Origin: Fibrobacter sp.
GTDB taxonomy: Bacteria; Fibrobacterota; Fibrobacteria; Fibrobacterales; Fibrobacteraceae
Assembly: GCF_017545445.1 (NCBI RefSeq)
Contig: NZ_JAFWOM010000069.1
Location: 62,001-126,000, forward strand
Direction: 5' to 3'
DNA: 64,000 bases
Shown here: positions 19,033 to 26,095 of the stretch, one piece after another
Layout: each line of letters begins with the position of its first letter
Position numbering within the stretch: the stretch's first letter is position 1
Notes under the pieces: model-generated
Told to the model about the DNA's origin: nothing
Database searches by the model: none
The model's input: the letters and a program-made list of their open reading frames with translations, nothing else
Position numbers and translations under genes: made by a program

Positions 19033-20568
19033 TTATGCGAAGTTGTACAAATCCGTGATGTCGTTGTTGTTCTTGTCGTACATCCAGAACTGGTTGATGT
19101 GGGCATATTCATCCTCCACAAGGGAAATGGTGATGTTATGCTTGTATTCCAGATAATTGAACATACGGTTCAGGTCCTTGCAAAGAACATCAATGACTTG
19201 AGCGCTGACTACAAGCGTCACTTCGCGGAGACGGCCCTTGGCGTGCGCACGGGCGAGCCAGCGGTCAATCATGCCGAGCGTCGATTCGAGCGTTGCAATG
19301 CGGCCACTGCCGTTGCACACCGGGCAGCACTCAGTCTTTTCGGTCATGAGGTTCACGCGGACGCGCTTACGGGTCACTTCCATGAGGCCGAACTGGCTGA
19401 TCGGGGCCGGGCTAATCGGCGCCTTATCGCGGCGGATCGCCTTGCGGAATTCCTGATAGACGGCTTCACGGTCTTCGTCGGTTTCCATGTCGATGAAGTC
19501 GATGATGATGAGACCGCCCACGTCACGGAGACGCAGCTGCTTTGCGATTTCGTGGCAAGCGTCGAGGTTCGTTTCGAGGATGATCTTGCTCTGGTCCTTG
19601 CCGTGCACCTTCGGACCCGTGTTCACGTCGATGGACACGAGCGCTTCGGTCTGTTCGATGACGAGGTTGCCACCGCGTGGGAGCGGGACCTGACGCTGCA
19701 AGGAACGTGCGTAGTCGTTTTCGATCTTGAAGTATTCGAACAAGCTTTCGCTAGAGCTCCAGAGCTTGACCTTGTCGAGCTTATCCGGAGAGAGAACCTT
19801 CAAGTATTCGCGAAGGGCGAAGTATTCGTCGCGATTGTCGATATACACGTAGTCCGTGTTGTCGCCGAAGTATTCGCGAACCGTCTGTTCGATGGAATCG
19901 GATTCTTCGTAGATGCAGGTTTCGGCAGGCATGGTTTCGAAGTTGTACTTCGTCTGTTCCCACTTGCTTTCGAGCTCGCGCATCTGCTTGTTGATTTCGA
20001 ATTCGGATTCGTTGAGGCCGTTGGTGCGGACGATGTAGCCCACGTCGCGGCCCTTGAGACGGCGGACGACCTTCTTGAACTCGCGGCGCTTGACCGGGTC
20101 GCGTTCGCGCTTGGACACGCCGACGAAATTTGTACCGGGCATGCAAACCAAGAAACGGCCAGCAAAGCTCAAGTGTGTCGTCAAACGGGCACCCTTGGTA
20201 CTGATCGGTTCCTTGACCACCTGCACCATGATTTCCTGGCCTTCCTGGAGAATTTCGTCGATCGAAATTTCCTTAGAGGCATCGCCTTCATCATCATCGT
20301 CACCATATTCGCGGCGCAACAGTTCGTTGCGGTCCATGGCGTCTTCCTGATGCAAAAAGCCAGCCTTCTCAAGACCAATGTCAATGAATGCCGCCTTGAG
20401 TGCGGGGAGCACCTTCTGAACGACACCCTTATAAATATTGCCCAGAACTCGATTAGAGGAAACACCTTCAACAACCAATTCCGCAAGTTCTCCATCTTCC
20501 ATGATGGCGATGCGCTTTTCGTACGGCGTTTTGCTAATCAAGATTCCGCGCTTACACTTATTTGCCAT
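19033..20568 (-). CDS. rng: ribonuclease G/E
   Basis: Endoribonuclease of the RNase E/G family, acting in rRNA maturation and mRNA turnover. The start at 20568 (MANKCKRGILISKTP) is chosen because AGGAG stands 7 bases upstream; an ATG-free extension to 20610 is unlikely. Domains: S1 RNA-binding fold (about residues 35-120, GNIYKGVVQKVLPALKAAFIDIG); RNase H-like/5' sensor region; catalytic core with SIDVNTGP and LRDVGGLIIIDFIDME carrying the two Mg-binding Asp; Zn-link CPVCNGSG (about 420). Length (511 aa) fits RNase G, without the long RNase E scaffold tail. It stands alone, with its own terminator. Confidence 0.95.
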   Translation of the reverse strand: MANKCKRGILISKTPYEKRIAIMEDGELAELVVEGVSSNRVLGNIYKGVVQKVLPALKAAFIDIGLEKAGFLHQEDAMDRNELLRREYGDDDDEGDASKEISIDEILQEGQEIMVQVVKEPISTKGARLTTHLSFAGRFLVCMPGTNFVGVSKRERDPVKRREFKKVVRRLKGRDVGYIVRTNGLNESEFEINKQMRELESKWEQTKYNFETMPAETCIYEESDSIEQTVREYFGDNTDYVYIDNRDEYFALREYLKVLSPDKLDKVKLWSSSESLFEYFKIENDYARSLQRQVPLPRGGNLVIEQTEALVSIDVNTGPKVHGKDQSKIILETNLDACHEIAKQLRLRDVGGLIIIDFIDMETDEDREAVYQEFRKAIRRDKAPISPAPISQFGLMEVTRKRVRVNLMTEKTECCPVCNGSGRIATLESTLGMIDRWLARAHAKGRLREVTLVVSAQVIDVLCKDLNRMFNYLEYKHNITISLVEDEYAHINQFWMYDKNNNDITDLYNFA

Positions 20569-21335
20569 TAAAACTCCTAAAGGGTAAAGCAAAACTTGAT
20601 ATATCCCCAAGACCAGTCCAAAAGTATGGACCGCATCCGAGCTCCCGATGTTTCTTGACGGAAAGTACCGCCCGCCTGCAAAGCAAAGCCTGGGGACTAT
20701 AAATATAGATAAGTAGGAAGTAGGAAGTAGGAAGTAGGAAGTGAGAAGTGGTTAGTAAACAGTGGTTGGTGGTTAGGGATTTGGGGTTAGGTTATAGGTT
20801 TTAGAGGAGTTAGGACAATTATCACGCGTTTCACGCGTCCATTATAAGGCGGCTCAGCCGCGATTTTTCTCTCCTAATACCTGTCACCTGTTACCTAATA
20901 CCAATCTTTCGTCTATAGTCCGCAAAGCGGGCGTTCTTTCGTCTAAGGTGGTGGTTAGTGGTTAGGGGAAATGTGGGGGGATATTGAGTGGTTAGGAAAA
21001 TGTGAGGGGGAATATGAGTGGTTGGTGGTTTGTGGTCTGTGAAAATGCGGTAGGGAAATGGGCGGAGGTAGAAAATTGTGGTTTGCTTCGTGTCATTCTG
21101 AGCGAAATGACGCAAGGCATGGAGTCGAAGAATCCAGAGCGGATAAGATATAGATGAATAACTAGAGGATCTACGACTTCGCTGCGATTAATTCTCAGTC
21201 GTCTAGTTTGCGGGTAAATCCAACGGAATATGTGAATTTTACGAATATTAAAGATAAAGTAATTTATAAAACGAAATGTTTTTTTTGCGATAGGTTATAA
21301 ATAGGTCCTTTTGGGGTGTTATGTTGCCCGACCTG
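20569..21335. other. gene-free region with low-complexity G-rich repeats
   Basis: No supported CDS. At 20711-20745 there are four copies of a 7-bp unit (AAGTAGG), drifting into GAAGTGAG and GTGGTTAG words. GGTTAG/GTGGTTAGG words continue to about 21060, with a C-rich inverted section at 20870-20905 (CCTAATACCTGTCACCTG). The top strand is strongly depleted in C. A common-looking intergenic element (TCATTCTGAGCGAAATGA, near 21093) and AT-rich DNA follow up to the GGDEF gene. Confidence 0.6.
20711..20745 (+). repeat. tandem heptamer repeat (AAGTAGG)
   Basis: Four exact consecutive AAGTAGG units from 20711 to 20738 are followed by a partial, mutated unit. They sit at the edge of the larger G-rich word-repeat region. 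Confidence 0.85.
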
Positions 21336-21351
21336 TAATATTTTAATATTA
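21336..21351. promoter_or_regulatory. palindrome 8 bases before the GGDEF gene start
   Basis: TAATATT (21336-21342), two bases, AATATTA (21345-21351): a perfect inverted repeat ending 8 bases before ATG 21360. It occupies the place of a ribosome site, so it may be an operator or simply AT-rich DNA. No Shine-Dalgarno sequence is seen. Confidence 0.3.
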
Positions 21352-21359
21352 TTTGTTAC

Positions 21360-22712
21360 ATGAGTATCGTTAAATATATCTTCTGGTTAATCGCCTTTTT
21401 GATGGGCGTCATTGCAGCTTACGTCGTTCCCGAAGAAACTATGTCCACCGGGGCAAAATTCATATTTGTCGGAGCTTGGGGTGCGGTGCTTGGCTTTGTG
21501 TTCTACACCGTCTGCAAGAGGCAGATTGAATCCATCGAAAACGACTTCAACGAAGCGTTGAATAGACCGCAACCGAAAGTCCCGCAGTTTGTATCGGTGC
21601 GCTCGCAAGAAGAAAAGAAACCGGACCTTCCGCCGGGAGCCATCCCAGCGGCACAAGCGATCAAGCAGGCTGTGCCCGCTACCGTCAAGAAACTCGATGA
21701 AGCGGCTCTCAAGGTTGGGTTCCCGCTGGAGTCGTGGAACGCATTCAAGATTGCCGTTATTCGCAACCGTCCATTTACCGAAGTCATCGATGCTATGCAG
21801 AAACTTTTGCCGGAACTCTTCCCGGATGCATCTGGTGTACTTTATATGTACGGCGGCGTGCAGACCGAGCTCTCGCAGATATTCCGCTTCGGTCCGAACG
21901 TTATCAGTGACGAAACCGTGCTGCCTGCCGAATGCGCAAGCTTTAATACCGGCGACATCGTCGTGACCGATTATAACTCGCCGGAGGTTTCCAGCGGTTG
22001 TACGCACTTGCATCATCGCCCGAAGGGCCTTGCCATCTGTGCTCCGGTCGAAGGCCTCGAAGAACATTTTGGTATCCTTACCATTCAAACAGACAAACTC
22101 CCCGATTCCGAAACAAAGGAATACTGGCAGGCCAAGGTGAGCATCGTCTCCGCCGCGTTTGGTCTCTACGTCGCGAATCAAGACCTGAGCATGCGTTTTG
22201 AACAACATAGCATCCGCGATGTGCTCACGGGACTTTTTAACAGACGTTATATGGAAGAATCGCTGAACCGCGAAATTACCGCAGCCGTACGTCACAAGTC
22301 GCCTATCGGCATCGTGATGCTCTACCCTGATGCGATCCCTGCTGTGCAAAGCGCTCAAGGCCGCCATGCCGTGGAACAGCTCTTCTGGGAGTTAGGACAA
22401 CGTTTGCCGAGCTACATCCGTGGCGAAGACATTCCGTGCCGCTACTCCGACGATGTGTTCTGCGTGATTATGCCGGGTGCGGACCTTGCCATTACAAGGA
22501 ACCGTGCCGAACGCATCCGTAACGAAATATCGCAACTCCAGATCGCATACGGCGAAGGAATCCTTGCGACGACGCTCAGCATGGGCGTTGCCGTGATGCC
22601 GACGCATGCAAACGATGCCGGCTCGCTCATATATACTGCGGAAGCCTCGCTCCAGATGGCCATGCAGGCTGGCGGAAACCGCGTCGTGCTCGCTGATGCC
22701 GTGATGAAGTAA
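21360..22712 (+). CDS. membrane protein with degenerate GGDEF domain, 450 aa
   Basis: Two N-terminal membrane helices (about residues 5-25 and 33-53) are followed by a linker, a GAF-like sensory region (about 120-275) and a GGDEF-fold domain (about 285-448). The GGDEF start is conserved (HSIRDVLTGLFNRRYMEESL), but the signature GG(D/E)EF is replaced by YSDDVF (in CRYSDDVFCVIMPG) and the first metal site strand reads IVMLYPDAIP instead of a DIDxFK pattern. So cyclic-di-GMP synthesis is unlikely; a role as a degenerate sensor or nucleotide-binding scaffold is more plausible. It stands alone, and no terminator is obvious. Confidence 0.85.
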   Translation: MSIVKYIFWLIAFLMGVIAAYVVPEETMSTGAKFIFVGAWGAVLGFVFYTVCKRQIESIENDFNEALNRPQPKVPQFVSVRSQEEKKPDLPPGAIPAAQAIKQAVPATVKKLDEAALKVGFPLESWNAFKIAVIRNRPFTEVIDAMQKLLPELFPDASGVLYMYGGVQTELSQIFRFGPNVISDETVLPAECASFNTGDIVVTDYNSPEVSSGCTHLHHRPKGLAICAPVEGLEEHFGILTIQTDKLPDSETKEYWQAKVSIVSAAFGLYVANQDLSMRFEQHSIRDVLTGLFNRRYMEESLNREITAAVRHKSPIGIVMLYPDAIPAVQSAQGRHAVEQLFWELGQRLPSYIRGEDIPCRYSDDVFCVIMPGADLAITRNRAERIRNEISQLQIAYGEGILATTLSMGVAVMPTHANDAGSLIYTAEASLQMAMQAGGNRVVLADAVMK

Positions 22713-22896
22713 AATCGTAAACGACGTTAACGAATTCCTATTAAAGGATTTCATGCCGGACTAAGGCCACTGAGCCTGTCGAAGTGCCGGCATCAGTTGT
22801 TTTCGAAGCCGTTATTGTGGCTCGTTTTTGGCCGTGTAAGGAAAGCAGATTCTTGTATTCCTTGGTTCTGTGGCGAATGAAAATGTCACACTGAGA
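22713..22896. other. short intergenic region with CCGG inverted repeat
   Basis: ATGCCGG (near 22752) and CCGGCAT (near 22787) flank a core containing CACTGAGCCTGTCGA. This looks like a small dispersed element, similar in layout to the one near 7767-7820. No gene seen. Confidence 0.4.
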
Positions 22897-23291
22897 TTAG
22901 ATTTGCTGTAGGAATGCTTTTAGTGGATTCAGAGCAGGACTATCCAAATTCCAATATTCTTCGTTTTCAAATTGCCAGTTGCCTTTGCCGAGAGTTTTCC
23001 GTCAGTGCCCTTCTGCGATTTCATGCAATTTTCATAATCGCTAAAACAGTCGAAAAATAGTTTATGCTTTTCAGTTTGTGCGATGGATTCTAATAAATGT
23101 TCAAAAATCCCATCGTTTGAATTATTCGGGAGGAGAAATAAGTCAAAAACAAGACCTTCTTTTTGACCCCTTTCCGTAATATTAGCACTACGGTGGGCAA
23201 ATCCTCCGTCATTTTCGGGAAAATCTGTATCTACGATTACAACGTTCTTTTCGCGTTTGTTAGTTAGACTCGATAAAAAAGTGAACCATGG
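22897..23291 (-). pseudogene. remnant of DUF3226-type (TOPRIM-like) partner protein
   Basis: The frame after the upstream stop (TAG, 23294-23292) reads VVIVDTDFPENDGG, FAHRSANI, GLVFDLFLLPNNSNDGIFEHLL and LFFDCFSDYENCMKS, which matches the middle of DUF3226-like proteins (VDADFPxNDGG, FLLPNNxxDG). The N-terminal part is gone, with no start codon or ribosome site. One base is missing near 22985-22995, after which the correct reading shifts to a frame with GNWQFENEEYW and LNPLKAFLQQI, ending with TAA at 22899-22897. Such proteins are usually encoded directly after an OLD-like AAA ATPase, as here. Confidence 0.7.
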
Positions 23292-23830
23292 CTACCTCAT
23301 TTCAATGCTTTGGTGTAGCATGTATTCCAGATCGTCTCTTGAGAAAAAGAACGCTTTAAGTTCATCGTTGTCCATTTTTCCCAGATGGAATGCTGCAACT
23401 GAGTTGTTGTCGAGGTGTTGTGCTATACCTTTGATTGAATCTAGGTCGTGTGTCGTGGCGAACGATTGCACATTGTTTGTTTGGCACGCTTTTTCAAGGG
23501 CTTTCCACAGACTTGCTGTCTTCTTCCAGTTTTATGTCGCGTGACACTTGTTCGAAAAAGGATATGGTTAGATTTCGTATTTCTTCGTTATAGAGGGAAA
23601 TTTGAATATCCTTCTCTGTATCAAGCTTGTAAAAATCAAGAGAGATATCTTTCTTTTGAATTTTTCTGTAATCTCTAAAATTATTTATATTCAGCGGCAA
23701 AAGAGGGTTTGATTGCCCGCATGCTAAAAAAAATTGCTTCAAGCAATGATGATTTACCGCAGTTGTTTTTGCCAAAGAACAAATTGTTGTTCTTTCTTTC
23801 CTATATTATCTATGATGGAAACGAGAAAAT
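23292..23830 (-). pseudogene. decayed OLD-like AAA ATPase (AAA_15 type)
   Basis: Three reading frames must be joined. Frame one gives NFLVSIIDNIGKK; frame two gives NNNLFFGKNNCGKSSLLEAI (Walker A); frame three, after a run of eight T that should be seven, gives FLACGQSNPLLPLNINNFRD and continues to LEEDSK. The reading then jumps to SLWKALEKACQTNNVQSF, ATTHDLDSI and the C-terminus FFFSRDDLEYMLHQSIEMR. About 150-200 residues between these parts, including the expected Walker B, are missing, so there is an internal deletion plus at least two frameshifts. Intact relatives pair with a DUF3226 protein and are thought to act in defence; this copy cannot function. Confidence 0.75.
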
Positions 23831-24119
23831 TTGAGCGGATTTTAGTCCTTTTTTTGTTCCATAAGGCTTTTGGAGGTGACAGAAACCCTGCTGAATCCGA
23901 AAATAAGGTGGTTCGGTAAAGATTTTTAAACGAAACGACCCGAAATGGGTGTGACCGCTGTCACAAAAATTGAAAATATATTCCAACTTGGAGTATAAAA
24001 AAATGATGAAAAACACATTTTCGTAAAAAAAAATCTATACTTAGACCATCAAAAGTTTGATGAAATTTTTGCGATTTTAAACGAAAAACGGCACTTTTGA
24101 CAATTTTTAGACTTGACCA
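23831..24119. other. AT-rich region upstream of the pilin gene
   Basis: No gene seen. The stretch 24040-24119 is very AT-rich and carries TTTTGACA and CTTGACC words leading into the phased TGACAAAA repeats. It probably forms the distal part of the pilin regulatory region. Confidence 0.4.
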
Positions 24120-24152
24120 TGACAAAAATATGACAAAAGTTTGACAAAAGTA
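24120..24152 (+). promoter_or_regulatory. three tandem 11-bp direct repeats (TGACAAAA box) before the pilin promoter
   Basis: TGACAAAAATA (24120-24130), TGACAAAAGTT (24131-24141) and TGACAAAAGTA (24142-24152) follow each other with an exact 11-base period, about one DNA turn, and abut the putative -35 box. This is the layout of an activator binding array. The protein that would bind is unknown. Confidence 0.6.
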
Positions 24153-24181
24153 TTGCTTTTCGAAAAAAAAGTGATTATATT
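24153..24181 (+). promoter_or_regulatory. putative sigma70-type promoter of the pilin gene
   Basis: TTGCTT (24153-24158), 17 bases, TATATT (24176-24181). The weak -35 and good -10 with ideal spacing, next to the TGACAAAA array, suggest an activator-dependent promoter. The leader to ATG 24247 is about 55 bases. Confidence 0.5.
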
Positions 24182-24246
24182 ATCAAATGTAAACGAGCAA
24201 TAACGCTCACAACAAAGAATGTGTAACTAAAACAAGGAGATACACT

Positions 24247-24783
24247 ATGAAGAAGCAAGGTTTTACCCTTATTGAATTGATGGTCGTGATCGTGATCATG
24301 GGCATCCTCGCCGCAGTCGCAGTTCCGAAACTCTTCGGTATGATTGCTAAGTCTAAGGCCTCTGAAGTCGGCCCGGCAGCTGGAACCTACGTGAAGTTGC
24401 AGGATGCTTACGCATCTGAAACGGGTGCCGCTGGTTCTTGGAAGATGATTGGCTATATCGGTCCGGGTGCTAAGGATAAAGACAATGACAAGAAATATTC
24501 TACCAACGTATTCGATTATACTGACGAATTCAAAGGTTCGAATGAGAATACGACCATGGTTGCCAAACTTGCTAATGGTGAAAATGATATGGGATGGAAA
24601 GCTGAAGCAAAAACAGCTTTGAACGATTGCGGTATTCAGAGTACTTGGGATTTGAAAATGAAAGCAGCTGGTAATGGTGACGCGATTGCTTATACAGCTA
24701 CCATTACCCCTAAGGGTACCGGTGCCACTGAACAAGATTGCCTATCTTTGACTGCAAATTTCAAAAGCATCGCTCATAAGTAA
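24247..24783 (+). CDS. type IV pilin (expressed copy), 178 aa
   Basis: Type IVa prepilin: leader MKKQG, peptidase cleavage before FTLIELMVVIVIMGILAA (Phe1, Glu5 present), N-terminal helix to about residue 50, then a variable globular domain. Two cysteines late in the protein (in ALNDCGI and QDCLSLTANF) bracket a variable loop like the disulfide region of other type IV pilins. AAGGAG lies 7 bases upstream. From residue 47 (TYVKLQDA) to the end it is homologous to two headless copies on the opposite strand (25186-25575 and 27383-27772), so it is the likely expression site of a cassette system. No pilus assembly genes are in the window. Confidence 0.93.
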   Translation: MKKQGFTLIELMVVIVIMGILAAVAVPKLFGMIAKSKASEVGPAAGTYVKLQDAYASETGAAGSWKMIGYIGPGAKDKDNDKKYSTNVFDYTDEFKGSNENTTMVAKLANGENDMGWKAEAKTALNDCGIQSTWDLKMKAAGNGDAIAYTATITPKGTGATEQDCLSLTANFKSIAHK

Positions 24784-24810
24784 TCATTAACAGATTTCAA
24801 AACTTTAAAC

Positions 24811-24843
24811 GCCCTCCCAATCCGATTGAGGGGGCTTTTTCTT
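24811..24843 (+). terminator. terminator of the pilin gene
   Basis: GCCCTC (24811-24816) pairs with GAGGGGGC (24828-24835) around AATC/GATT inner arms, followed by a T-rich run. Confidence 0.8.
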
Positions 24844-24859
24844 TTTAAGGAGATAAAAC

Positions 24860-25024
24860 ATAAATCTACGCGATAAAACGATTCTAGCCATTGCTGAAAG
24901 CATTTACGACAACAAACTTGAAAATCTAATTCTGTCAGCAATTCGTGCGAACTGCAAAGTTTCCCGTGAAGAAATGGCCCATTGGGCAGGAGATTCTAAA
25001 AAGACATTTTTCGTTCTATCATAA
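24860..25024 (+). pseudogene. small ORF relic without a normal start codon
   Basis: A coherent 54-residue frame (NLRDKTILAIAESIYDNKL, ENLILSAIRANCKVSREEM, AHWAGDSKKTFF) follows a strong AAGGAG site at 24847-24852, but the codon at the initiation position is ATA (24860-24862), one change from ATG. The frame stops at 25022-25024. Either the start was lost by mutation, or an unusual start is used. No family recognised. Confidence 0.4.
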
Positions 25025-25136
25025 TTCGAACTTTCACAAATTATGCAAAAACTTTTTACTTTCACTAATAGTCGTTAATTTAGAAGTGTGGATGAATGAT
25101 GTATTCAGCTCTATCCACATTAAAATATTATAAAAA

Positions 25137-25162
25137 AAACGTCCTCCTTCGGGAGAACGTTT
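25137..25162 (-). terminator. terminator at the 3' end of pilin cassette 1
   Basis: Stem AAACGT-C-CTCC / GGAG-A-ACGTTT with TTCG loop; on the minus strand it is followed by eight T. The headless cassette has kept a full terminator. Confidence 0.85.
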
Positions 25163-25185
25163 AAAATTACTATCAACTCAAACGA

Positions 25186-25575
25186 TTAGTCGTGACCAAT
25201 GTTGGTGAAGTTTGCGGTCAGAGACTTGCAGTTAGTGTTATCGGAGCTACTGCCCAAATCTGTAATACTAGCTTCAAAGCTAAGAGCTGCTCCGTTACCA
25301 GCCTTGTTAAATTTAACCATCCAATAGCTGGAAATCTTGCAATCGTTTAAAGCGGTCTTAGCCGTAGCTCTCCAACCTTCCGTTGCACCCGAGATAGAGC
25401 CAACCATGGTTGTTCCAGACGTAGCGGGGTTAAAGGCTCCACTGTAATCGAATACTGTAGTAGAATAATTGTTTACATCAGTCTTAGAACCCGGAGCAAT
25501 GTAGCCGATATTAGCCCAGTTTCCAGCTGCACCAGTTTCTGCAGCGTGTGCATCCTGCAACTTCACGTAAGTTGA
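25186..25575 (-). pseudogene. silent pilin cassette 1 (5'-truncated pilin copy)
   Basis: The minus strand encodes only the C-terminal pilin domain: TYVKLQDAHAAETGAAG ... TTMVGSI ... GWRATAKTALNDCKISSYW ... SLTANFTNIGHD. Homology to the expressed gene begins at the ACNTACGTGAAG... block (25572-25550), which matches 24385-24407 of the expressed gene with one difference in 23 bases. Upstream of that block there is no prepilin leader, hydrophobic helix or ribosome site, and an in-frame TAG stands just before. The Cys-bearing stretches are conserved and the loops between are variable. It lies inverted, 400 bases from the expressed gene. Probable donor for gene conversion (inference); alternatively a truncated duplicate. 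Confidence 0.75.
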
Positions 25576-25626
25576 TGTTAAAATTGCGGTTCTTGACTAG
25601 GTGAGTCTTTTTGTATATTTTCTTGT

Positions 25627-25839
25627 ATGGATAAGCAAATAACATGGACCGTTGCTGCAATTAGTGAATTTGCGAAAGTAAAAGCGCTTTCGGTAAAGCA
25701 AGCTTTTAATTATCTGAGCCTTTTTAAAGGAATGGATTTTTTAGAAGCGCACTATGGGGCTGAGCATTTGGTCTCTTTTGACGATACCGTTGAAGATTTG
25801 ACTGCAATCTGTCAAAGAAACGGAGGCCAGATACAATGA
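25627..25839 (+). CDS. DUF3791 protein, 70 aa
   Basis: Small protein with the DUF3791 pattern: MDKQITWTVAAISEFAKVK, ALSVKQAFNYLSLFKGMDFL, then YGAEHLVSFDDTVEDL. DUF3791 proteins are typically encoded next to DUF3990 proteins (predicted ADP-ribosyltransferase-fold toxins), so an antitoxin-like or accessory role is inferred. Its TGA overlaps the ATG of a nine-codon mini-ORF (25836), the remnant of the DUF3990 gene. Confidence 0.75.
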   Translation: MDKQITWTVAAISEFAKVKALSVKQAFNYLSLFKGMDFLEAHYGAEHLVSFDDTVEDLTAICQRNGGQIQ

Positions 25840-25865
25840 TTTTGTACCATGGATTTAAAGCATGA
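25836..25865 (+). pseudogene. nine-codon scar of a DUF3990 gene (MILYHGFKA)
   Basis: ATG 25836 opens MILYHGFKA and stops at TGA 25863-25865. MILYHG is the characteristic start of DUF3990 proteins, which should be about 150 residues. Both ends overlap their neighbours as ATGA (25836-25839 and 25862-25865), so the interior was removed without disturbing the coupling of the flanking DUF3791 genes. Confidence 0.65.
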
Positions 25866-26095
25866 CTCCTAAGCAGGAATTTCTCGTTGAAGGCATTGTC
25901 AGCGATATGGCCAAATGGCTGATGGAAGAACGTAAATTTTCATTGCAAGCAGCATTGAGTCTTATCTATAATTCAAAAACTTTCGAGTTGCTCCAAAATC
26001 CGGCAACAGGCCTTTGTACGGAAAGTTCCGCTTACAATTACGATTTGCTTGATTCCGAATTAAAAAACGGAAAAATTGTACAGACGGAAATTTAA
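25862..26095 (+). CDS. second DUF3791-like protein, 77 aa
   Basis: It starts at ATG 25862, overlapping the stop of the mini-ORF. Residues SDMAKWLMEERKFSLQAALS and LIYNSKTFELL follow the same two-helix layout as the first DUF3791 gene; the C-terminus (SSAYNYDLLDSELKNGKI) is typical of the copy placed after DUF3990. Its stop overlaps by four bases the stop of the convergent HipA-like kinase gene (26092). Confidence 0.7.
   Translation: MTPKQEFLVEGIVSDMAKWLMEERKFSLQAALSLIYNSKTFELLQNPATGLCTESSAYNYDLLDSELKNGKIVQTEI

Noticed and set aside
19099..20571. 490-codon plus-strand frame antisense to ribonuclease G/E
   Set aside because: Same kind of shadow; the minus strand carries clear RNase G motifs.
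20711..20745. CRISPR array
   Set aside because: Units are 7 bases long with no spacers and no cas genes nearby.
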